A program made the translations under genes and the position numbers. Positions 1 to 10,621 of a stretch of DNA of 64,000 nucleotides are shown here, piece by piece (the stretch's first letter is position 1; each line of letters begins with the position of its first letter). The DNA is taken from contig CM022373.1 in assembly GCA_011800155.1 (NCBI GenBank), positions 1,240,001-1,304,000 on the forward strand, given 5' to 3'. The stretch comes from Flammulina velutipes. Lineage: Eukaryota; Basidiomycota; Agaricomycetes; Agaricales; Physalacriaceae. Under the pieces are notes generated by a model, which had not been told where the DNA came from, searched no databases, and saw only the letters and a program-made list of their open reading frames with translations.

Positions 1-3000
1 CTGAAGAGGCCAGGGAAGTGGCGTAAAACGAAATAACGGCATTGGTCGATTCCGTCAGCTCTGAGATAAGATAAGATTACGAAACTTTCTGAAGTGTTGA
101 AACACAGTCACCTTCAAAAAGACCTAGGGCACGAAGAGCGGTTACTATTGCCATGGCTCTTGAAGCGGAGACTTCTCCCGATATTCTCCAGCTATCTGCA
201 GGACATTCCGTGCAAAACGTGGTCACAAAATCTTCACTGCGTTCGACAAAGTCAGCGACGACAAGGACAACGTTAGAATGGGGCACCTCCTGACCTTGCA
301 AAGCCCACCGACATCAAGGAAGCCACTATCCCAAGATCTTCCTGGCAAATCTCGTCGATGTCATGGTTGAGACCAAAAGTGAGCAGAACGGAGAGGAGAG
401 TCTGAATCCGACCACGCATAGACAGTATCAACCGTGTTTCCTTCATATTGGTGCTAATTGATTTCATGACATGGACGGCTTCTGTGATAAACGTTTCCAG
501 GTCGAATAAGAGTTTGGATGCTGTGCCACCAAGAATCAGAACGGCCCGTCGACTGGAGAATAGAGAACTAACCGCTGCGTAACGATTGCGCTGGGAGTGC
601 CCTCACCATGCCAGACGAGAGAGACTGCTGACTATCAATTGACCTGGAAATCCATGAGATCCCAATTCAATGGCACAGCAAACAACATACAGCTCACTCC
701 ACCCTCCCTGCCCAATGAGCTCGTGAGTCTTGTCCACGCTCATGGATCTCCAAAACTCCTTGGTTTTGACATCCCATAGGCGTGCGCGAGAATCGGCGTA
801 CATCAACAAGAGATTGTCTTCCCCAATACATACCCGCACGAGAGGAAACGCAGATCCGGGAATGACATACAAACTAGAGTGCAATTAGTTAAACTAATGC
901 GAAGATGAAGACTATCATCGCTCACAACTGGAAACCGTCAACAGCTACAACGGCAATGGTACCGTCTTGGGATACACATAGAACGCAGCCTCGCAGGGGC
1001 CCAGTCGTAGTATTGTCGAATTGCAGAACTTGAGCGATTGGTGTTACAAATACAATCCAGCGCGCGCAAATCTTCAGAGTTCTACATTGCGTGTGAGTGA
1101 TGGGAGATCCAAAAGCCTCTTGGGCTTACTCGGCATGCCAGAAGGCAATGGAACCATCATATCCGCCTCCCACGACGAATCGCTCTGTGGTGCGGTCATT
1201 GCGGACGATATGAAGGCCAGTTATTGCACCGTTCAGCGGCACGTCAGAGGAAGTACGCTGCTTATTCTCCGTCGGTTGACATAATTGAGTGAGTGATGTT
1301 GTCCTAAGGTATCCATTGGCTAAACAGCAAGAATTTTCAGTATAAAGTATGATGTAGAAGAGTGAAATACCCCCACCGTATCCCATTACAATGAGGTCGA
1401 ACCCAAGAGGTAGGATAGAAGTAACCTGGGTTACTAGTCGCGATCCTGGGGCAGGAAAAGAACGAAGCTTTCGACAGTTGCGCTGTAATTGGCCTGAACA
1501 GTCTTCCCAAGATAGATGCACGGTCTGTAGACTTCCGTCATTCTCAGCATAGTCAACGAAAACTGCAGTGGTCGTCGAGTTGAAGTAGATGGCTTGTCGA
1601 GGGCCTGTTTGGAGGGTGCGAATCAAACTAACAAACCCATTAGACCTGAATCGAGGTATCGTGGTATCGTACTAACCACGGATGTTGTACACTTATTTGA
1701 GTTGGGAAATCATACACTTGCACTTTGCACTGTTTAGAGAGCGTCAAGTTTTACGGCAAAGAAGGGAGACTCAGAATATTACCTCAAACAAGACGGCGAA
1801 GCTAGACGGCGAGAACCACTCAATGCCCTCAACACCATCGAGTGCTTCTACGAAGACTGTCGCTAGGGCGTTATCGTGCTGTTCGTATGCCTAACACGGG
1901 CTGGTTAGATCACGTTTGGAGAATTGCGAAAATTTTTTTACTTACAGCGATGTGTGAATCGGACCAACACAAGATTCGAATGTTTCCAGATGACCGAACT
2001 TGAATTCCGCCAATTTTTCCTGGAACATCCAAGACACCCGAGTCAACGAAGGCCTCCAGAGCGATTGGACTAGCATTGACGGGCTCCTTTTCATGAAGAG
2101 ATACGGCGTCAATAGGTTGATACTTGTCACGCTTGAAGGCATTCGATAACACCGCCAACCCCGTATGATGCTGCTCATGGTGAAGCTCAAAAGGTTGAAC
2201 CAGTGGGATTGCGGATCGATGCATGCTGGCAAGGTGTAGGTGTTGATCCCAAGAGACATAACATAGGATTGGAGGACCTGAGCTTGACTGTCGTTATAAT
2301 GAGTGCCCGAAGGAAGGAAAGGCCTCACCATCGATGCTAGACACCACAAGGTCTCCCGTAAGGAACCAGTCAGCGACCTTGGAAAGCACTGTATTCGTGG
2401 CACCGATAGTATCCTGAGGCGTGTATTCGACAACTCCAACTCGGGACGATTGCTGATTGTCGTCGTTCTCTTCTGAATGTAGGTTCTCCAAGTCTTGCGA
2501 GGCGAACACCAGAATATTTGTCTTCTTTGAACAAGGTTAGTTGTGGGTCGACGAATGGAATGAGAGGCAATTACCTGCTCTAGATGTACTATGCTAAGAC
2601 GCTGCCATAGCCAAACGCCTTTCTGTCTGAATCGACGACTGGGGGAAGGACTGTTGTGGGGAGTTGCAATTCCGAGGTATGTGCTAGCGAGACAACGGCC
2701 ATCCGTGGAGATGACAGAGAGATAGCCTGAGGCGTACAGAGCTAGGAATGTCGAGTCGTCCAGATGTTTGATTGCGGTTACAATTTGTGTCTGACCGTGA
2801 TGAAGCGGCGGGAAGACGCAGCACTCGAACTCCAGTGACCGAGAGGGGGAAGCAGGCGAGCCCGGGGTAGATATAGGTGTGAATGCTGGGGAGTTTGTCG
2901 CAGAAAGTAAAGAGCGGACATTACTGTCTCTGCGCTTCGGCGGGACATCCAACGTTGGATGTGCGAGCGTCGCGTCGATGGACGCGCGCTTCTCTTTGGA

Positions 3001-3387
3001 CCGGCGACCTTTGAGCATATCCTTGAGTTTGTCTGGTTCCTCGTCGTAGTCGACAAAGTTCTTGGGTGCTTCAACCTGCTCTTTGGTTATTCCAGATACA
3101 ATCCTGGATCTCGAAGCGACAGAGAACGGAGGGGAGGTCGTGGTGCTGATGCTGGACGGTGATATGGAACGGGATGTAGTGCGGGAGTCGATGGACACTG
3201 CGAGGGGGCTGGACGGTCGTGACGGCCTCGAGAACTTGGGCTCAGCGGTGGGCGTACTTGGGGAAGGGGCGTCATGGACGATGAGGATGGTCCCGTCGTC
3301 GCTGCCGACGACGACGACGCCGTTAGAGGACGATAAGACAGAAACTTGGGCATCGCTGGCGTTATCCGCAAAGGACAGTGGCAGCAT
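1..3387 (-). CDS. Large WD40-repeat protein, 3' end beyond the window (WDR7/rabconnectin-3 beta-like?)
   Basis: Only the N-terminal and middle part is in the window. The start is taken as the ATG at 3387; no in-frame ATG precedes it. Blade-like strings typical of WD40 propellers recur: VVVVGSDDGTILIVHD near the N terminus, VVGGGYDGSIAFWHAE around 1130-1170, and YADSRARLWDVKTKEFWRS around 740-810. A long Ser/Pro-rich insert follows the first blade (about 3270-2830). Below about 480 the frame becomes helical (LLSVLLTFGLNHDIDEIC) and continues off the edge after an intron whose acceptor lies near position 30. Propellers followed by a helical tail suggest the WDR7 (rabconnectin-3 beta) family, which assists V-ATPase assembly, but this is inference. 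At least eight introns. It shares a very short divergent promoter with the methyltransferase gene. Confidence 0.7.
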
Positions 3388-3455
3388 GATGCATAGATTC
3401 AGATGCGCCAAATGCGACCAAACATCCAGTCGCGTCTTGCCTCCTTACCTCCATA
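3388..3455. promoter_or_regulatory. Compact bidirectional promoter between WD40 gene and methyltransferase gene
   Basis: Only 68 bp separate the two divergent start codons. No TATA box is obvious. Transcription of the two genes probably starts from overlapping sites, or the 5' UTRs are very short. Confidence 0.5.
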
Positions 3456-5709
3456 ATGGAACCGTACGACTCTGACACGGATTCGATAATCGACTATCCC
3501 AGCGAACGCTCGTTGAGTCCAGCAAATGAAGAGACGTTTGACTCTGACAAGGACTACGAGTACTTGATATCCTCAGAGGAAGTTGGCTACAAAGATGAGA
3601 TTCGACACGAGGCATGATCTCCATCCAGTCTGCCCCAGATGTCCTTTCTGACTGCCCTCAGGTGCGCTGGGATGCCTGGAAGTCTCGCCACGACGGCACC
3701 AGCAACTCGTGGAGAAAGGACTGGACTCCAAATACCGAAAACTTTGATGCAAGCCAGAAAGCGCGCCGGGAGGCAGCAGCAGCAGCCTCTCCCGACATTG
3801 AGATATTCACCTCAAGCGACATCATCTTGGAACGAACTCACCTTCGCAATCAAGCGTATTACGAAAAGCTCGCCTTGCACCCGCTTGACCAGACTCTAAA
3901 CGCACAGCTCAAGGCCCTCGATATGCAAACAGATCGTGGCACTCACAACGCTGTCGCCTCTGCTCCATCTACACGTAACCGACCGGAGCCCCCCATCGAT
4001 GTGGACACGGATTCTGACATCGAGATGACCCCCGCTCGCTCTCCAAGTTCAAGTCCTGTCCCTCTCAAGACAGAATTCCTTAAATCAAAAGGCAAAATGC
4101 CAGCACCTAGCAAACCCCCTTCTTCTAAACCTCATTCCTTGAAACGGCCACATAGCGCGATGACAGCTTCATCTTCGACTCTGACTACAGCCTCCACCTC
4201 AACTTGGAGCCCCAACTCAACGCGCGCGTCTAGTTCAACGGCGTCATCCAAAGCTACTCGGGTATATCCTTTCTCTGCGCCAAGGCATGCTCCCCGCTCG
4301 TCGTCTCATATCGTGATTAGCTCTAGCTCTGAAGACGAACTTGACCAATTGCCACCGTCGCCCAGAAAAGTCAAAGCATCACCTAGAAAGCCCACGGTAT
4401 CGCCTAGCAAACCCAAGGTGACAGGCGCCGAAGCCTTGAGCCTCAAGTGGACATTGGCTGCTCGCAATGACGGAGCTGGTAGTGTCACTGTGGTGAACGA
4501 AGTCGACGACGAGGAGATCCCTCCTCTACCTAAAGACTTCAAGTATTTGGAGAAAAAATATGAATAGTAAGTTTATCGCCTCCCTCCGTGGTCCCTCGCG
4601 TTTAATGAGGTGTATGTAGTTCTTTTAATCAGAAACATTACCCTTCGGGTGCATGGGTACAGTGTGGATGCTTGACCTGCACTGCTCCGAAATCATGCGA
4701 CTGCCAACTTGAGGGTGAGCAATGGGAAATCCGTGACAAACGCAACCGTTTGACCTATGCCTATTCTTCCAAGGTCCTCGTGGTATTCTGTTCAGCGTCT
4801 ACATTACTAACTTACCTGTCAGAAACTCTTCGGATTCTTCTTTGAAAACGATAAATGCGTCATTGAATGCAACCAGGTGGGCATTGTGATGCACTGAATA
4901 ACATGTTTTGATAAGGAGTGGTGTATGCAGTATTGCAGCTGTGGTGCTGACTGTCCCAATCGTGTCGCTCAGTTGGCACGTCAGATACCTATCGAGATAT
5001 TCAAAACACGGACAACAGGATGGGGAGGACGGTCATCCGTCGACGTTGAGAAGGGTACGGTTCTGGGAATTTATACAGGGTGCGTACAATCCACTCTTTT
5101 CTTTCCTAGGTTTGATCCTCTTTGTAGACGCTTGATGTAAGACTCGACCTCGACGATGCGATATATTCTAAATATATATGTAGGACGCGCGAAGACGCAG
5201 CCAACGTAAAAGAGCAGGGGTATACATTCGCCTTGGACTGGCTCGAAAACGTGGATGGGGACGATGACAACGATATTCCAAAGTACACCGTTGATTCGTA
5301 CACTCGAGGTACGCGATTTCTATTGACGATTCTTGTTTGCTCAAACGGTGTACAGGGAATTGGACGCGTTTTCTGAAGTATGTTTCTTACACTGACTGAC
5401 GTGTTGGTACTGACGAGTAAATGAAGTCATTCCTGTGACCCCAATCTTCTGGTGTACTCCGTCGTGTACGACACGATGCCCGATGTACGTTTTATCACTC
5501 CCTTCTTTTTGTTGCGTCCTTCTGATTTAATATAGTGGAATATACCTTACATTGCGTTTGCCGCTCGCAGAAGAATCAGTGCGGGGGAAGAATTCACGTT
5601 CGACTATCATCCGCACACGCCAAAGGGCAAGGCTTTAGAATGGCCACAGGGTGCACGTCAATGTCTGTGTGCTACCTCCAAGTGTTGCGGGTGGATCTTT
5701 TTAGACTAG
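3456..5709 (+). CDS. clr4: Histone H3 lysine-9 methyltransferase, Suv39/Clr4 type (pre-SET, SET, post-SET)
   Basis: Ten exons splice to 591 codons: 3456-3581, 3662-4566, 4620-4773, 4823-4876, 4931-5079, 5128-5136, 5184-5308, 5356-5377, 5427-5484, 5536-5709. The Cys-rich pre-SET block ([14 protein letters not shown], then CVIECN and [10 protein letters not shown]) binds a zinc cluster. The SET domain has the [14 protein letters not shown] start, the NHSCDPN S-adenosylmethionine/active-site motif (split by an intron inside the Asn codon) and GEEFTFDY. The post-SET tail is [11 protein letters not shown]. This set is diagnostic of heterochromatin H3K9 methyltransferases. The long Ser/Pro-rich N terminus (about residues 90-345) is low complexity. 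Residues 35-65, created by splicing out intron 1, look like a divergent chromodomain (VRWDAW...SNSW). Confidence 0.9.
5128..5136 (+). other. 9-nt microexon inside the SET domain
   Basis: Introns 5080-5127 (48 nt, donor GTGCGT) and 5137-5183 (47 nt, donor GTAAGA) flank nine bases. Including them gives IYTGRLMTREDA, matching the GELMT-like turn of Suv39 SET domains. Skipping them keeps the frame but removes three residues. Borders were judged by eye from the conserved protein. Confidence 0.7.
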
Positions 5710-5843
5710 GCGATTTGCTGGAGTTCTACAGTCCAGTATTCAAACAACTACTACGGAACAACGATCTAAGTGCTTCTACAACTAGTGTACATATATGTTC
5801 GTCGGAATATCAATACACATGATGGTATACAAGTAAGGTCAGG

Positions 5844-6605
5844 TCAATCTATGGGTGAAAGGTCGTTCGTTCCTGAACTCTCTTCACCAGAGCTCAAACT
5901 GTCTGGCGCCATAGTCCTCTTCAACTCATCTTCGACAACAAACAGCCCCTCTCGCCTGAGTGCGCCCATCCACGGCGAGGGCACCATGCCTAGATCATGC
6001 AGACGCATGTACATATCCTCGACCAGCCCATCATGCCATTCCGCCTCTGCAGAGCACAGAAAGAACAGTGCGCGCGCCAACAGGTCGGCTCTCGACTCCC
6101 CTTTGTGGCGAAACTCGACTGTGGGGATGCCCGAGTCGTCGCAGTCGATTGCTGGAGGCATGGAGTAGATGCCGGAGCCAGGAAGGACCTGCAGGGGGCG
6201 CGGTCTGCGTGGTATGTTTGATATGAGAGGTTGAACATGGCCTTTCGCGTCTGCGTGGGGGCGTTTGGATGGGTAGAAATGCGGGTAGGGACGGGCGAAG
6301 GGGGACGAAGATGCGGATGAGGTGGAGGGTGGGGGAGACCGGGACTGGATGTGACTGCTTGGATGGCAGGATTTGAGGGAAGTACTCGAGCAGGACTCGG
6401 CGGAAGTTGATGAAGAATCAGACGTGGATTGGGGAATGTCGTCTGAAGAGTCCGATTCTGGCGTTGGCAGCTGTGTGGGCCTTGGTCTCCTGGGCAGGTG
6501 GCTGATATGCGGCTCCAGGTGTCCCTTTGCTTTGGGTATGGACCGCGAGAGCCGTGGATTGGGCGAGGGAGGGTTATTGGGCAGATGAGGATGAGGTTGT
6601 ACCAT
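5844..6605 (-). CDS. Hypothetical protein, Ser/Pro-rich N terminus with conserved-looking helical C-terminal domain
   Basis: Single uninterrupted reading frame of 253 codons; family not recognised. The N-terminal half is Pro/Ser-rich with acidic spots (ESDSSDD). It holds two copies of a short basic motif, AKGHLEPHISHLPRRPRP near residue 26 and AKGHVQPLISNIPRRPRP near residue 120. The C-terminal part (about residues 155-225) is compact: EFRHKGESRADLLARALFFL, a stretch reading LVEDMYMRLHDLGMVPSPW, then MGALRREGL. This looks like a small folded domain of the kind seen in unannotated agaricomycete proteins. No signal peptide or membrane segment. It converges on the methyltransferase gene 134 bp away. 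Confidence 0.6.
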   Translation of the reverse strand: MVQPHPHLPNNPPSPNPRLSRSIPKAKGHLEPHISHLPRRPRPTQLPTPESDSSDDIPQSTSDSSSTSAESCSSTSLKSCHPSSHIQSRSPPPSTSSASSSPFARPYPHFYPSKRPHADAKGHVQPLISNIPRRPRPLQVLPGSGIYSMPPAIDCDDSGIPTVEFRHKGESRADLLARALFFLCSAEAEWHDGLVEDMYMRLHDLGMVPSPWMGALRREGLFVVEDELKRTMAPDSLSSGEESSGTNDLSPID

Positions 6606-7041
6606 CGTTACCGATATACTCTCGACTAGGAGACTCTTAGAATTGTTCCTTAGATTCGGGGGATGGGAGAACGCACCTTAAAGCGGTTGTAAGTTTGCAA
6701 AGTCGTTCCTTTTCATGGGCTCTACGCAATCGTGAGACTAGATAGACAGATGAAGATGGAGCAAAACGCACTGCTGGAAGACGGCGGCTTGGACTTGAAT
6801 AATTAGATGTACAAGAACAGTCCAATGCAAATAACAAAGCGGTCGAGATAGAAAATTAGCGAGATGATGATAGTCGGTGTGCAAGCTTAAGATGACGAGG
6901 CGGAAGAAACGCGGAGAATGCGTGGGCCGGGCCGGAGTTTGCCGAATAAACCTATTATTAGATCTGACGAGTTCATATTAGCAGCATATTGCTTGACGCT
7001 TGTCTGCTCATTTGTATGTTCGAGTACAGCTCCTGATAAAA
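6606..7041. other. Intergenic spacer, 436 bp
   Basis: Lies between the start of the Ser/Pro-rich gene and the stop codon of the kinase gene, both on the minus strand. No supported gene, RNA or repeat. It should contain the promoter of the 5844-6605 gene. Confidence 0.5.
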
Positions 7042-9133
7042 TTATATAATCGCCAGAATCTTTCCCAGGTTGGCCTCGAGGATAACCTCCATTTCAGTTC
7101 CTAACGTTGCAGATTTTGCCCTCTCCTTTTGAACCTCCCAATCATCGAGATCTTCGCCGCCATAGCTATCCAGCAAAACCTCGATCTCCGGCTCCGCCTC
7201 GTCACGCGTCAACCACCCCATCCAAGCATCATGCGCCCATCGTGCAACAATGGGGGTAAACTCTGCAAGCCAACCATGGCACGAACGCCAATCTACCCCT
7301 TCCAGACCTACTGTGCCGAGATTGAGCTCCTTGCCTTCGACATAAAGATCCTGGTACTCGATTGACCATAATTGTCGAGGTGACAGTGGTCGGAAATCGG
7401 GATCGGGTTTGCCTAGCGCACTCCGTAGGATGACATTCCAATGAGATTGAAGGGGGACGACCTGATATGTTTGACATCAAATCTCGTTCACAGATATAAA
7501 CCAGAAGCTTACCTGGTCCGGGGTCCACAAGAAAGTGTTTTTCACGTACGTATTATCGCACCAATGATCACCTCCAGGCCAATCCTCCCCTGACACTGTC
7601 ACCTCCCCTGGTTTACCCTCTCCTCCACGAACATGTATCCGTGTTCCCGCATCCGGTTTGCAACGTGTCAGAGATATCAGCGACACCGACCACTTGCGCC
7701 TACTAGTTTCGGAAATATCTAACACTATGGCGGGAAGGAATGTCGTTGGCCAGGCTATGTCCGACAATGTGGGATCTTGCCATTCACATAGAGGGGGACG
7801 AGAAGACGTGTAGCCTTCGATGGATGCCTTTGGAAGGATGCGGGCGTATATCAGCTGTCCAGGTCGGACAGGCGGCTCTCGAGGTCGCTGAGGATTGGGC
7901 AACTTCCCGACGTTCAAGTCTTCGTGCTGTGAGCTTGAAGCCACTGTGGTCATGTAAGCCAGCATTCCTCTCAAAAAGGGGACATTCACTGACCGCCTGG
8001 TAATTCCACAGGGAGCTTGACGAGCTTAGAAACATTTCTACCAACACTGGATAGTCGAATTCCGCCTCAAAAGTCATTCCTCGGACTTCTTCTAGAAACG
8101 TTCCAAAGGCTGGTTCGCAAGACGCTCGCCAGACCACGTCGCTTGGCTTCACGAACTTGACGCCTGATGAAGGCAATTGGAGCCGACAATGGATACTGCT
8201 TGTCCCATGGCAGTTGATCTTTGCGAAGGAAAGCGAAAAGTGAATATGCCAGCGATTCTAGGTCGTCACGCCGAGTCAAAGCTAGCAGAAATCTGGTCAC
8301 TCGTAAGAAACTCAACAAAGAGAGAAGGAAAACCCACGTATCCCACAATGCGCATTCGAACTAGCGTAAGTAAGCGTCCCTACAACCGATCTTGTGGGAT
8401 CGTCGTCTGGCAACACACACCCCATGTTGTCTGGGAGAGTTCGCGCGATTCCAAAGCTAATTAGCTGGATCTGGAAAGGCTTGCAAAGGCGTGGAAGCAT
8501 GTTTTCCGGTTTGATATCTCTGTGGATCATACCATGGCTATGGATATGCTGCAAAGCTGAGACCTAAAGGTAGAATCTTAGCTATGCATTGATACTAAAT
8601 TATAGAGTACGCACCATCTGTGAAGCAATAAGAGCAACATTGGACCTTCGCGATTCTAAGCTTTGATCGTTACAGTGATCAAAGACCTCGCCAAGTAATT
8701 CCATGGAGAGGTACTCAAAGTGGCCAACACGGCCTAACGCATAGACTTCGGGGATTGCAGGGTGGCCGTGTAGAAGACACATAATATGCGCTTCATGTTG
8801 GAGGAGTGTTCGGGTGACTGTGCTAGAAACTCGAGATTTCTTGACCGCGACGACGCGCCCGTCAGGTTCGAATGCTTTGAACACTTGACCCTGTTGTTCT
8901 CGTCGGTAAGTATTCAGACAGATCTGGCAATGTAGATATGTACATAGGCACCAAATCCTACACGAGAGCTTAGCGTGAGGGTGACAGGTCTTGCCAATAC
9001 ATTTTCCTGAACGATTATAAAAACTTGATAGACTGTGCTTATTTAGATACAGGACTTACAAGAGGACCCCTACCGCAAGGTTCCAGCTCGGATGTCGCCA
9101 CGGCTGGCTTCTGTTCTTTGTGGGTGTGGACAT
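7042..9133 (-). CDS. Casein-kinase-1-like protein with SFG in place of DFG and a C-terminal extension
   Basis: Multi-exon gene. The kinase N-lobe reads GFGAY|GQVFKAF (glycine loop split by an intron) and VAVKK (ATP lysine). The catalytic loop HRDIKPENML is intact. The magnesium-binding motif reads LISFGIAR, so the DFG aspartate is serine. CK1 signatures follow: GTLTYASSNAHCG, then LTRRDDLESLAYSLFAFL and FGTFLEEVRGMTF. The junction after LPWDKQ (around 8185-8210) could not be joined in frame with GT-AG borders, so a frameshift, assembly error or odd intron is possible. After the kinase, about 250 residues (RPGQLIYARILP..., last exon 7042-7460) form an acidic, Trp-rich tail not found in classical CK1. 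The proposed ATG at 9133 needs a GTAGGG donor. Activity is doubtful. Confidence 0.75.
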
Positions 9134-9439
9134 GAAATGGTGGTGGTCAGAGACAGACTTTTTAGCGGAAGCTGTTTGAATCACGGATGCCAAATCCGGG
9201 AATTTAGTGTCACAGAAACTGCGCATGCGTTCCCTTTGTCAGGGCATATAATACTTTATTGCAGATCTTGAAATAGAAATGAATACGCTCTTGATAAGTT
9301 GAGAAATTGACTTCCGCGCTCGACTGGCGAATGAAAGTGAGCAGAGTTGTATGGTCAGGTATGGTCAAGTTAGTAGTACCGTGACGTGACACTGCGTGTG
9401 CCGCTAAATGCCCTGCTGCTGGACTTGGCTTCAACCATC
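9134..9439. promoter_or_regulatory. Divergent promoter region, kinase-like gene / phosphatase gene
   Basis: 306 bp between two divergent start codons. No clear TATA box, repeat or other element was found. Confidence 0.4.
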
Positions 9440-10083
9440 ATGTTATCTTTCCCTTCCCCGAAATGGCAAACCGCAATGCTAGCCACAAAGGTCTCAGAGA
9501 ACAGCTTTCCGGGACTAAAGCTAGGCAAAGCCAGCCTCATAACGCCCAATCTCTTCCTCTCCGACTACTTCACTGCACGCGACGAAAAGGAACTCGTTAA
9601 ACTCGGAATCACCCACATCGTATCTGTCCTTGATCAGGATCCAGACATACCTGCAGTTATACCAGAATCCCACAAGATTTGGATACCTCTCCAAGATAGA
9701 CCAGATGCGGACATCCTTGGCCACCTGGAGGCTACGACAGTGTTCATCACCGATGCTCTATCAAATCCTTCCAACAAAGTATTGGTTTGTTGTTCCCGTC
9801 CTTCTCCCCCCTTCCATCTGATAGAATACTTGCACAGATTCACTGCTTCCAAGGAGTTAGTCGGAGCGCCACCGTTTTGTGTGCATACTTTGTGTCGACG
9901 GGCATGTCAGCCAACGATTCAATCAAGTTTGTTCAATCTAAGCGTGGCATCGTGCGCCCAAACATCGGCTTCATACATCAGCTAAATCTGTTTGCGAAGC
10001 GGTACGCCCATCTTCCGCCTCCAAAGCAGCCAGGCCTTCTTGCAAAGAGCATCCAGATGATGAAGAGAGGGCATAGCAGTTGA
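9440..10083 (+). CDS. Dual-specificity protein phosphatase
   Basis: Two exons (9440-9784 and 9838-10083) give 196 residues. The DSPc fold is clear: LITPNLFLSDYFTARD at the N-terminal edge, LGITHIVSVL, the general-acid loop PLQDRPDADIL, and the catalytic P-loop HCFQGVSRSA at about residues 117-126 (HCx5RS with Cys nucleophile and Arg). The tail matches the SANDSIKFVQSKRGIVRPNIGF motif region of DUSP12/YVH1-like and other small DSPs. The intron falls directly before the P-loop and is required for it: unspliced, the frame reads through unrelated sequence. No zinc-binding or targeting domain follows, so it is a minimal DSP. It would remove phosphate from Tyr and Ser/Thr; the substrate cannot be told. 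Confidence 0.9.
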
Positions 10084-10621
10084 TGTAAGAGGCCAGTGAT
10101 TTCATCCCTGAAATCCTCTTGACATTAACGAACCTTACTTATGCAGCTAGTGGAGGAGAGCGTCACTGTTTGAGTGGCGCTCATGATCAACATCGGACTT
10201 GTCCAGTTGAGTTGCATTCATCATCTCAGTCGTTATCATCACTATCTACTGCACAACTCGATTCCCTTGTTGACATATGCTCAGGTTTTTGATATTGTGG
10301 TACCTTGATAACATGATGAAGTCACCATGCATGAACATGGTTGTTGAACATCATCTCAAGGTCATCAGGGCCGCCTCCTGGGTAATTCTCACTTCAAATG
10401 TTACTTTTCTCTCTAAAGGAACGAGGATGAACGTCGTGAGCGATGCAGGGGGATATTACATACTCGAAATTTGGCTGATAGTCTGAATTTTGGGCGACCA
10501 TTTTCCGCATGACGGCGCTCTTTTGTCTGAAACTGATTTACTATTGAGTTATGGTAGTACTCAAGGCCAAATATTCGTTCAAAGGAACTTTCCCACGCAG
10601 GTATTCTTGCCCTCGCCCATC
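10084..10621. other. Intergenic spacer, 538 bp
   Basis: No reading frame here looks coding. It is presumed to hold the phosphatase terminator and the promoter of the deaminase gene. No repeat or RNA seen. Confidence 0.45.
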
